Of a DNA stretch of 64,000 bases, positions 22,441 through 32,774 are shown one piece after another; the first letter of the stretch is position 1; every line of letters starts with the position of its first letter. Both the position numbers and the translations under genes were made by a program. Below the pieces are notes generated by a model. The model saw only the letters and a program-made list of their open reading frames with translations. It was not told the DNA's origin and made no database searches. This stretch comes from Elymus sibiricus (taxonomy: Eukaryota > Streptophyta > Magnoliopsida > Poales > Poaceae), in assembly GCA_039707655.1 (NCBI GenBank), contig CM077666.1, positions 283,577,166 to 283,641,165 of the forward strand. Direction: 5' to 3'.

Positions 22441-25400
22441 ATGCAGTCAGTTGAGGATTCAGCTCAGCGTAGCCCGCCAGACAGAGATGATATTGTATTG
22501 GGCACTACTGATGAGTCAAAAGCTCCGAATGCTAAGGGCCCAACGGTAGGCCCGTCAACCAGCAAGAGAAAAAGGACCGAACAGAATGCCGACGAGCAAG
22601 TAGAAACTGCTCCGAAGAAGAAGAGAGGTGGCAGACAGGCTCTCACAAACACAGCAGAATATATCTCTCATGATCGATACAACACAGTTCCTGGCAAATC
22701 AAAACACGATCGAGATACACGACAGCAATGGATTCGACGCCACTGGGTGCGCAAATGGTTCAATTATGAGTTCGTGGCCCCTCGTTTTGCTCAGAACTTT
22801 GCATTCCATCCACCGTGGGGTGACTGCCGAGAACTTTCTCTAATCAAGTCTAATGGACCTCAAGAGAGACCTCCTCCTCCGGCAAATGCTCATGAATCTT
22901 CCCTTCGCACTCCTGCCTCATATCCCGATGAGCTCTCTAAGCGTCAGCGCAATGCCGTCAAAAGAGCTGAGAGGGCTGAAAAGAAAAAGGCTCGTGAAGC
23001 TGAAAACCTTCGTCTTCTCAAAGATGATGTGGAAAAGAAAAAGGCCGAAGGGATGTCTGAAGGACGCACCAAACATAAGCATGATCCCAATGCTGCTGCT
23101 CCGAAAAGAAAGCGTGCACCGAAGAAGAAAAAGGTTGTGACAGCAGATGAAGAAAATATGGATGATTCCTCTGCTGATGAAGATGATCGTCCGCTCACCA
23201 AAGAAGAGGTTGCTGCTACTCTCAGCGAGGCTGTGAACATTACCACTTCCACCGTGCTGCCTGATCTTCGAGTCAATCTGGCCCCATCGAAGAAGATGCC
23301 TGCCAGAAAAACGCCAGCTACCACTGTCACTATGAAACAGCACGTGAACACAACTCCTCATCCCGATGCAATTAACTTGATGGATTTGGTAGTTGATGCT
23401 CCAGTGAATGCTGCTAAGCCTGGTGAAAACATTCCCATACCTGAAGTGAGGAAAATCAAGACGCCTACCGAGCAAGATGCTCCTCAATCCTCTGCTCCGA
23501 AGGAAAAGGTTGCTAAATTTGCACCTACACTGACTCAACCATTGGCTTCAAAGCCGCCTTCCGAGCATTTTCCTGTTCCTGTTCACACTGCTACCTCTGC
23601 CAAGTCAGATGCACCTCATTATTATGATCACATATTCATCATGGAGCAGCTCGATAAGTTTGTGGAGAACCCTTTCGATGGAGAGGTGGCATCTTTGCCA
23701 ATCCCTGCCGAAGTTATTACTCAAGCAACTTCTGTAGTGCAAGAACTGAGAGATGATGCAGTCGAGATTAATTCTCTCTCTGCCGAACTAATGGATCTTA
23801 ATGAGCGAATGAAAACTGCGTCATCAAAGTTTATCATCAACACACTCGAAGATTCCTACAAGGATATCAACCGAGCCATGAGTCTTCTACGTAACCGAAG
23901 ATTGCGCTTTCACACAGATCTCGATGAAATTGTCCGGAAAATTTGTGATGAACATCAAGCCAAAGTCACTGGCTACAATGATCTGGTCAAGGGGCATATT
24001 GATCAAGTTGCGAAGCAAAAGATCAAACAAAGAAAGAAAATAGCGAAGAAAAATGTACCTCCTGTTCCGAAGGAACCGTCGCCTGTCCGTCAAGATGCTC
24101 AGTCTCAGAAAGAAAAATCTCCTGAGCCTGCTATTCCTTCGCCACCACCTGTTAAGGACTCGGATGCTCCTCCCTCGCCAAGGCCAACTGAATCAGTGCC
24201 TGTGGCCTCTCCTGCTCGGGCTGAAATCCCCTCGCAACACATTGTTTCAGAAGAAGGTGAAATTCCTCGCTCCGAACCCCAAGCCTCTCCAGCTCATGAA
24301 GCATCACAAGTCCCAGTTCCATCTGTCAACGAGCAAAATCAATTTACTGTGGAACAGTCTCAGCCTCCTCCAATGGATGTTTCGGCCTTGGTGCCCAAAC
24401 TTGATGAATCTGCGCCAGTGCCAAGCGCCCCTGCTGCACCATCTGTTGTGCCTCACACTCCCTCTCCACTCAAGTTATCCATCGATACAGTCGCACAGAT
24501 GCCTGATGTTGGTCCCTCCGAGCGCAAATCTGTCTCTGCCCGCCGGTCTGACTCAGTTGTGTACGGTGATGAAGTTCTTTCTCCCAAAGAAGAGCTTAAA
24601 TATCCATATCCTCGCGAAGAATTGCCATTGTTCTCGACAGGCGCAGGCGCAAAAGGACCGCTTTTTAATCGGAATGCGCATCCAAAATTCTTTCAGGCCA
24701 GTCCGTATGATGGCCCGCGCACCTCTGAATCGCCTCGCTTCTGGACCAAGGAACAAGCTATTTATTACTCTCGGGTCCTTTATGAGAGCAAGAAGATTTT
24801 TTGTCATGAATTTCTGGACATTTCTGCCATGCGATCTATTGGCTGTTTTAATCAACTGCTTCAGGATCTGGATGATTTTTGTCTCACAAAGGTCTTTGAG
24901 TTCGAGCACCCGTGGAACAGAGAAATTATTCTTCAATTCTATGCAACATTGTACATCTCTGGTGATGAAAAAGATAGCTCAAAATGGATTATGGAATGGA
25001 TGACCGAAGGAAAACGCATCAAGTGCACTTCGACAGATTTTGTCTCGCACTTCCATTTTCCTCGATTTGAGCATGGGAACACTGAAATTTGAGTTCACAA
25101 CATTGATGTTATCTCAGATGATGTTTTTCAGTGCACTATGGATAAAGACAAGATTCGTGACTACTCTGGTCCTCCCCGTCCTGAACATTTAACATTCGAG
25201 AATCAGACATTGTTTCACATGCTTTCTTACACCATCTGTCCTATGGCTGGCATGAATCCAGACAAGTCAATATCAGATGTCCTTCGCAATGCGATATATG
25301 CAATCTCCGAGCGATACATTTTCGATGTCGAAGACATGTTCCTGCACATCCTGAAGGATTCTGCTCAATATCCATTTTGCATCAAGGTCTTTGCACCCTG

Positions 25401-26160
25401 GATATAGAAAGTTATTGATCATGTGATGCGCACAGTGTATCTTGCGAAGGAAAGCCACAAAAGCTTCATTCCTCCCGTTCGCGATACTCTGCAAGCTATG
25501 GAAGATATTTCTTCGGGCAAGTCACCTACTTCAAGCTCACGCGATTATCACAAGCAATTTGATGGGCCTCGTCTGCCTCAGCACGACCGAAAGATTACAC
25601 CTCAACCTCCATCGCAACTCGAAGTCAGTTTGCGTACACAACAGCTGCTCATGCAACATATTGCAGAAGATAGATGCGAGAAAGAACATCTTGCCTCCGA
25701 GCTTAATGCAATTAACAATCGCATGAGGATAATGCATCTGATCGCTGATGAGAATAAGAAGCGACTCTGGAAATTGCTTCGCAAGTTCTTTACCGAAAAA
25801 CAATTACTCAATGTCAATATCCAAGAGCTATATGACTACATTGACAAAGGCTTCACCGTCGAAGATTTTCAAGATAGGACTCCTTCACTACCTGCTCGTG
25901 AGCCTACAACTGATCTTCTTCATCTAAAGCTGCATAAATTGCTTGATGAATCTGAAGCCACATCACCAACAGAGAAACCTACCGAAGGCAATGTGCAGTC
26001 TCGTGTTCCTCCTGTGACCACTCCAGATATTCCTTCGTCTGCTCAGCCTCAAGCTCTTATTCTTGAAGGAAAATCTGCTGCCGCTGACGACGAAGCTATT
26101 CCAGTCACTTCCGAAGAGGAAATCACCTCGGACAGCTCATCTGGAGATGCCACGGATTGA
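22441..26160 (+). pseudogene. Extra ORF downstream of pol in the Sirevirus (envelope-like position), two nonsense codons
   Basis: A single frame of about 1240 codons is interrupted by TGA at 25090-25092 and TAG at 25405-25407. The N-terminal part is Lys/Arg-rich (SKRKRTEQ, PKKKRGG; nuclear-signal-like), then come Pro/Ser/Glu-rich low-complexity stretches. A folded segment at about 24700-25400 (SPRFWTKEQAIYYSRVLYES..., EHPWNREIILQFYATLY) resembles the putative plant transposon-protein domains found in retroelement extra ORFs. A coiled-coil and acidic tail follow. Sireviruses carry an ORF here that has been called envelope-like, but I see no signal peptide, transmembrane segment or cleavage site. 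Function unknown. Confidence 0.7.
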
Positions 26161-26696
26161 TCCAAGATCTGCAGTTCTTCACTCATGTTATTCGTCACCT
26201 TTTTGACACTTGTTGACAAAAAGGGGGAGAATTACATCGAGTCTCTATAGATTTGCTTTTGGTGTTTCATTTGAGTTTGGTTTCGACTCGAGTTTGCAAC
26301 TTTTGGTCTATATCCTATCCGTACTATGTTGAAAAACTCGATAACTTCTGTGCTATAATGTTAATAACCCCTGCTGCTGCACCATTTCTTTCGAAAGTAT
26401 TTGTCTTGCAGGTGGAACTATTATCAGAAGTTATTTTTGATTGCACTACGATCTCGATGGATTATATCTCATCAGTACGAATCAAATGTCTCGAATGATT
26501 GAAATTTCCTCCATATACTTCAATTATTGCAGGAGAATCTATCTCATATCTTTCGTCCCTGCATACATTTAGGGGGAGTTTATTTCATATTCGAGCAAGT
26601 AACTCTTACTCACTCTTGTTTGATTCATTTTACAATTATCTATCTTCGCTTCGATGATTATCTGTTTTGTCATCAATCGTCTAAAAAGGGGGAGAT
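26161..26696 (+). promoter_or_regulatory. Multiple polypurine tracts before the Copia 3' LTR
   Basis: There are three purine tracts: ACAAAAAGGGGGAGAA (about 26216-26231), TTAGGGGGAGTT (about 26569-26580) and TAAAAAGGGGGAGAT abutting the LTR (26682-26696). The last is the plus-strand primer. Multiple tracts upstream of the 3' LTR are a known Sirevirus trait. No gene is seen in the stretch. Confidence 0.85.
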
Positions 26697-28001
26697 TGTT
26701 GGTGCAATAATTTGCCTCCTTATGTTTTGGAGATTGTTGACAAACAGTGAGGGACTGATGTGTTTGCTAGTGCACACAGAGTAACAGGTCCCTGGAGTTA
26801 AGAGGAGTTTGGATTCACAACTCCGAAGAATATCCCCTGCGTAGCAGTGAATGTTATCACCGAAGGTTATGACGACAAGAGTGACCCCTCAAAAATAGCT
26901 GACGTGAAGCATTTGATTCGGTGCCTGTCCGAAGGAAGTGACTGCAGCCGAGGAAACTGAAGACGAAGAGAAGATGTAGCATTCTTTTCGTTGTTTCGTT
27001 TCTTTTCATTGAGTCATAGGACCACCATACTATTAAGAGGGGTGTAGCATTCGTAGCTTTGATTCTCTGATGCTAAACCCAAATCCTATGAAAGATGTGA
27101 GAGAAATCTCTTTGTGTTCTGAGCAAATACTTGCCAGCAAGAGACTGTGATCTTCTTCGCTGCGAGAGATTTGTCTCTGACCGAGGAGTTAGCATTACCT
27201 GTTCCTCAAGTAATGTTACCGTTGCTCTCAAATCCGACCGTTGTGAACGTGTCGGTTGGCCATTGGCTGGACCACGTGTCCAAAATGGTCATTTCCCTTC
27301 CGGGAAGGCTGCGGCTATAAATAGCCACCCCGCGCCGGCGTTGTCCGGTGGCTGCTCCGTTTGATTCTGAGAAGATTGTTGAGCAACCCCTCTTCGAGAG
27401 ATTTGAGTTTAAAATCCACCGAGAGAAAACCCTAGAGCCAAAAAATTAGATAGTGGTTCAGCATCACTAGAATCTAAGTCCAGTACGCTCCGCCTATTAC
27501 TCTTCAGAGCTGCAAACTCTCTAGACGGTTAGGTGTCAATCTCTTCAGAGACCAAAAGTAATTGTGGTTCTCGAAGAAGAAGTCTGTAAAGGTTCGGAGA
27601 TCGCCTTCAAGCATCTACCATGAGTAATCGGCATTGGTTGACGAACCAATTGTCAAGGAGAAAAGGGCGAAGAGAGTTTATCTTCTGTGTTAAATCACAA
27701 CCCCTCCAACCAGACGTAGTCCTTGTGCAGAAGGGCGAACTGGTCTACCAAACACCTTGTCGCCATCGAGCATCACTGGTCACTTCTGCTGCCCCTTTAC
27801 ATTCGAACTGTGACATACCATATTTCAATCATGTGATTTACCTTGGTACATGTTGTTTGTTTCCATTCGGTAGTTTGTATTCGCTCACTGCTTATTGTAT
27901 TTTCATTCGTTCCGCTGCTGGGTTCCGAGAGTTTTGATATTTCCGAGAAAAATTCAAAACTCCCATTCACCCCCCTCTGGTAGACATACTTCGATCCTAC
28001 A
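26697..28001 (+). repeat. 3' LTR of the Copia/Sirevirus element
   Basis: It matches 6657-7962 with about 32 substitutions by hand count, and ends GATCCTACA just before the TSD CATCA. The TATA box at 27315-27324 is intact. Confidence 0.95.
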
Positions 28002-28416
28002 CATCACACACAATTTTTATGTGGAAACGTTTGTGTAAGGTGACCTAACGCAAACATTTGTCGGGCGGAAGTCGTGTGTGATTGTTCATTGATCCAACAT
28101 GCCTACTTTCTAGAAACTGTGTGGGTTGTTTGAGTTCATCGCCCACGGTGTTGTCTGAGAAACCGTCTGCAATAGAAAAACCCAATAAGCAGGCTAATTC
28201 GCCAATTATTGATAATCCATTTAGTAATCAAATTGACATTTCATATCAAACACACCATACATTTCATATCTGTATTACGGCAACTAAGATTTCATAATTG
28301 AATTACATCAGATAGCTTCAGCACTCACTTACACTATATAGGCATGTAGCTACCTACGGCATTACACAACAGCGCCAAGTTTCATATGAAACATCTAAAA
28401 CCTTTCGAAAGTAGCA
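28002..28416. other. C1 internal sequence after the Copia insertion
   Basis: This continues the left subterminal region of C1, with further ACACACAATTTTTATGTGG, AACGTTTGTG and CGTGTGTGATTG motifs, then AT-rich sequence downstream of the B3 gene stop. No gene is supported. Confidence 0.6.
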
Positions 28417-29062
28417 TCATACACGGTAAATAGACAAATGAATCTCATCTGGAAAACTGCTGAAGCAGAAGGTGAATATTGAGCCTTCAGTGATGCTGAA
28501 TGTCCTTGCAACTTTAGGCCAGTGGCTGTGGATAATTGCCCGCCCAACCTTCTTCCTCTTGAGGAAGACTTCAATATTGTACCGTGGGTGTTGAATGAAT
28601 ACCTTCCTCGCCTCTTGACCATGCAGGTGGTCTGAGAGGTAATCAACGGTGAATTGCTTTGGAAAGGATTGGAAACAAAGATATGCATAAATATTTGTTC
28701 TAAATTTTGAAATGGCGCAAAGGAAAAAAAACAAGGTAAAAGAGTTAGTACCCTCCTATAGTTGACTGATGTCTTCTTCATTGTGCAAACAAAGATCTTG
28801 CTGTTATTCGTCGCTAGTTTCTTTATCCTAACAATCTTTCTGAGTTTCTTGACTTGACTGATATTCATGGACATCTCATTTCCCCATATGCAAAATGGGT
28901 TGAACAGTGGGTCTAAACCTCTGACAGCAGGACCTACATGTGCAAGACCAAATTGTTAAAAACCTAAATATTAGAATGGTTCCTGCAGTTGCACAATAAT
29001 GTGCTATTAGACAAAGGACCATGCATGTGCGAACCTCGATGGTAAACCTCAGTGCCTCCCAT
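28417..29062 (-). CDS. B3-domain protein gene carried by CACTA C1
   Basis: Three exons on the minus strand join in frame. Exon 1 is 29062-29035 (ATG; MGGTEVYHR), followed by a GT intron to a TGTAG acceptor. Exon 2 is 28933-28752 (KKLRKIVRIKKLATNNSKI..., ending YRR) with a GTACTA donor. Exon 3 starts at 28656 if the CCAAAG acceptor is used and ends at a TGA at 28417-28419; the predicted product is about 149 residues. Exon 3 encodes QFTVDYLSDHL..., VFLKRKKVGRAIIHSHW, F.ITEGSIFTF and EIHLSIYR, the order of strands in a plant B3 DNA-binding domain. The residues FPK, often the start of that domain, lie just upstream in the same frame, so the intron may differ or a frameshift may exist. Whether it is expressed is unknown. 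Confidence 0.65.
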
Positions 29063-29570
29063 TGTTTCCCTGCAACACATATAAGGCAGTTATTGATCAG
29101 GTTAAGTGAGAGTTGGCATACTATCAGTAGAATATGTTAATGAAAAATAAACAAATAGCAGATCCAGTAGATTAAGTCGAGCCGCATGGAAAAGCTAGTT
29201 AACCAAACCAAGCATGCTTAAGAACTAGGAAATATGGCAAATGTATATGTTTCTCATGTACTACGTATTTTGTACAGCCAAATTCGATGTATTTCTCACA
29301 TGCATAACAATACAAAATTGTACCCACAACAAATGAACATCACATTGTAGAATTGAACCAAACAGTTAACTGGACAGCACAACAAATGAACCAAACAGTT
29401 AACTGAGCACCGTATTGCAGAATAGAACTTATACTAGAAGTCAGACAGTTAACCAAACCAAGCATGCTTGAGAACTACTGGGAAATATAGCAATTGTTGA
29501 ACAAAACTGTTAACTGAATGTCACATTTCAGTAGATCAGATTGCATATTAACATTACAGAGGACAATTCA
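29063..29570. other. C1 intergenic stretch
   Basis: AT-rich, with short local direct repeats (AACCAAACAGTTAACTG near 29355 and 29390; AGCATGCTT...AGAACTA near 29211 and 29461). No gene is supported. Confidence 0.6.
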
Positions 29571-30228
29571 CTAGAAGGCACCGGCGGTGGCCTCGAGAAA
29601 ACACCACGAACTGTCGTTTAAAGCAGCCAACCGCGTGGCGGCGTCCGCGCGCGAGGCATCGATGGTGGCCTCGATAGCGAGGTGCTCCTCCAAGATCTGG
29701 CGGTCGGCACGCTTGGCAGCCATCGCGACCTCATCCACGCGTGCGGCCGCAATTTGCTTCTCCGCTGCCAGATGCTCCTTGAGCTCCTGGCTATACTGTG
29801 TGCAAAATGGCTATGGGTGGCGCTTATTTGGCGGATGGGGCAGTGATTTGGGTGGAAGGTGTCACGCCGGCGGTCAGGGCATGTGGGATGGAGAAGGAGG
29901 AGGAGGATGGGGGTGGGGTGTGGATTACCTGAATATATCGACGAGGCCGCGCAGCAGGAAGGAGCGTCGCCGGCGAGCAGGCAGCACTGCAAGCAAGCAG
30001 TGAAGGTTTGAACTTAGAAAGGAAGGAGGAAACAGTGGAAATGTGGCTTTTGGTCGGGGGCGGGAGGCGGGGAGCTAGATATTTCCGCGGTTGCCAAATT
30101 TTTTCTCGGTGCAGCGAAAAACTGGTGCCCAAGTGTGGTTGTCGCGCTGGCGGTGGACTGTAGCCAACGAAACTTCCGGCGTAAGCCATACATGCGGGTG
30201 CCCCTAGATATTTTATACTCCATCGCAC
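29571..30228 (-). CDS. Two-exon coiled-coil ORF carried by CACTA C1, function unknown
   Basis: The first exon, about 30228-29939, is basic and Pro/Ser-rich and ends at a CAG/GTAATC donor. The acceptor TTTTGCACACAG precedes exon 2 (29795-29571), which continues in phase and encodes YSQELKEHLAAEKQIAARV, then VAMAAKRADRQILEEHL and ASRADAATRLAALN, a strong heptad-like coiled coil, ending at TAG 29571-29573. The start at 30228 is only the first available Met. No family is recognised. It lies upstream of the B3 gene in the same orientation and could be a separate captured fragment or the remains of an element gene. Confidence 0.4.
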
Positions 30229-30349
30229 ACGATTATTGCTAATAAACTGTTTGTGGTATACTTGATTTTTTCATTGTGATTTGAAAAACAAAATGGGGTT
30301 ATGGCGGGAACGGGCGATGTTTGAATTGCTAGACCATTTATCTACAGTG

Positions 30350-32450
30350 AACATGCAACTATAGGAGTTTCGTGTTACAATTTGGAATTATTCAGGGTTC
30401 GTTTGGCCTTTTTATACATTAATTGAGTTTCTAGGCATTTAATGTGCATAATTCAAATTTGAACTATAGGCACATGCTCTAGTGCACCAAAATGGGTTAA
30501 AAAATCATGTATGTGTCCTTCGGTGAATGTTTAGGTCCCATGCAAGAAATGGGAATGAATTTCAAACATCTAGGCATCGTGGCTCGTCCGGAAACATTGA
30601 AAAACTTGGTTTTAAAATTCCTGTAAATCCAAAACTCGCCTGAAAATCATGAAACTTGGCATGGTGTCATGACATGGCACCAACATGCTGTGGTAAAAAA
30701 ATTGGCCGATTTGGGACAACTTTTGGTATAAGCTTCTTACAAACCATAGCTTCTCTCGAGAAGCCTCATGGTTCCGAGAGGGAACGTGTCACCTCTGTGT
30801 GCAAAACGGCATATGCTGCCTCTTCCCGCGTTAATTTATTTTACAGAGGCAACATGCAACTATAGGAGTTTCGTGTTACAACTTGGAATTATTCCGGGTT
30901 CGTTTGGCCCTTTTTATACATTAATTGAGTTTCTAGGCATTTAATGTGCATAATTCAAATTTGAACTACAGGCACATGCTTCAGTGCACCAAAATGGGTT
31001 GAAAAATCATATATGTGTCCTTGGATGAATGTTTAGGTCCCATGCAAGAAATGGGAATGAATTTCAAACATCTAGGCATCGTGGCTCGTCCGGAAACATT
31101 GAGAAACTTGGTTTTAAAATTCCTATAAATCCAAAACTCGCCTGAAAATCATGAAACTTGGAATGGTGTCATGACATGGCACCAACATGCTGTGGTAAAA
31201 AAATTGCCCGATTTGGGACAACTTTTGGTATAAGCTTCTTACAAACCGTAGCTTCTCTCGAGAAGCCTCATGGTTCCGAGAGGGAACGTGTCACCTCTGT
31301 GTGCGAAACGGCATGCACTGCCTCTTCCCACGTTGATTTATTTTACAGAGGCAACATGCAACTATAGGAGTTTCGTGTTACAACTTGGAATTATTCCGGG
31401 TTGGTTTGGCCTTTTTTATACATTAATTGAGTTTCTAGGCATTTAATGTGCATAATTCAAATTTGAACTACAGGCACATGCTCCAGTGCACCAAAATGGG
31501 TTAAAAAATCATATGTCCTTGGGTGAATGTTTAGGTCCCATGCAAGAAATGGGAATGAATTTCAAACATCTGGGCATCATGGCTCGTCCGGAAACATTGA
31601 GAAACTTGGTTTTAAAATTCCTGTAAATCCAAAACTCGCGTGAAAATCATGAAACTTGGCATGGTGTCATGACATGGAACCAACATGCTGTGGTAAAAAA
31701 ATTGGCCGATTTGGGACAACTTTTGGTATAAGCTTCTTACAAACTGTAGCTTCTCTCGAGAAGCCTCATGGTTCCGAGAGGGAACGTGTCACCTCTTTGT
31801 GCGAAACGGCATACATTGCCTCTTCCCACGTTGATTTATCTTACAGCAGCAACATGCAACTATAGGAGTTTCATGTTACAACTTGGAATTATTCCGGGTT
31901 CGTTTGGCCTTTTTATACCTTAATTGAGTTTGTCAGGCATTTAATGTGCATAATTCAAATTTGAACTACAGGCACATGCTCCAGTGCACCAAAATGGGTT
32001 GAAAAATCATATATGTGTCCTTGGGTGAATGTTTAGGTGCCATGCAAGAAATGAGAATGAATTTCAAACATCTGGGCATCGTGGCTCGGCCGGAAACATT
32101 GAGAAACTTGGTTTTAAAATTCCTGTAATTCCAAAACTCGCCTGAAAATCATGAAACTTGGCATGGTGTCATGACTTGGCACCAACATGTTGCGGTAATT
32201 TTTTTCTCTGATCTGGGGACACGTTTTGGTATAAGTTTCTTACAAACCGTAGCTTCTCTCAAGAAGCCTCATGGTTCCGAGAGGGAACGTGTCACCTCTG
32301 TGTCCGAAACGACATACGCTGACTCTTCCCACCTTGATTTATTTTACAAAGGCAACATGCAACTATAGGAGTGCCATGCTAAAATATGAAATTATTCACC
32401 GTTCGTTTTGCCTTCCTTTTACATTATTTGAGTTTTCTAGGCATTTTGGA
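30350..32450. repeat. Four tandem 500-bp repeats plus a partial copy in C1
   Basis: Units begin at AACATGCAACTATAGGAG: about 30350, 30851, 31353, 31851 and a partial one at 32353, so periods are 498-502 bp. Each full unit contains an almost identical 65-69-codon ORF (beginning near 30656, 31158, 31656 and 32171). These ORFs are copies of the repeat, not separate genes. Between-copy differences are scattered. Confidence 0.92.
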
Positions 32451-32774
32451 ACAAATAGCTGCCACATTATTATCGCAAACGGTTGTATTCTTCCAACCGT
32501 GGGCATTCCACTAACCATTTACTACCGCGGGCAGCTGTTTGATTAGACGGGACGCGTGCAAGCTGTCCGCCGTGCAGGCTCGACGGGATGCGTGCGAGCA
32601 GTTCGCCGTGCAGGCTCACCATGAAGCGAGCCCTTTGACCCGCCAGCGAGCAAAATTTATTGATGGCCTTGGTTTCGGCCGCCTCGGGAAGGTATGTAGA
32701 ATAGTTTCCAGTGCTCCTCCTACTCCTCCGTTCTTATCTAGAAGCGCCACCACCGAGGATCGCCGCCTGCTGCG

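Larger units (their letters stand above)
6657..28001 (+). mobile_element. LTR retrotransposon, Ty1/Copia, Sirevirus (Maximus-type) lineage
   Basis: Two nearly identical LTRs of about 1305 bp (6657-7962 and 26697-28001) are flanked by the TSD CATCA (6652-6656 and 28002-28006). The internal order is PBS, gag, integrase, RT, RNase H, which is the Copia order. A large extra ORF follows pol, and there are several AAAAAGGGGGAGA-type polypurine tracts; both features are known from Sireviruses. The span is 21.3 kb because C2 (about 8.3 kb) lies within; alone it would be about 13.1 kb. A hand count gives about 32 substitutions between LTRs (about 2.5%). Confidence 0.93.

Noticed and set aside
22918..23538. 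206-codon minus-strand ORF
   Set aside because: It is antisense to the Lys/Glu-rich part of the Sirevirus extra ORF; its Phe/Arg/Ser-rich product is a typical shadow.
29587..30003. 138-codon plus-strand ORF
   Set aside because: It overlaps the coiled-coil gene model, which has splice sites and heptads on the minus strand.
30656..32368. Four small genes of 65-69 codons
   Set aside because: They are the same ORF in tandem 500-bp repeats, with no promoter or family support; listed only as a repeat with an open question.
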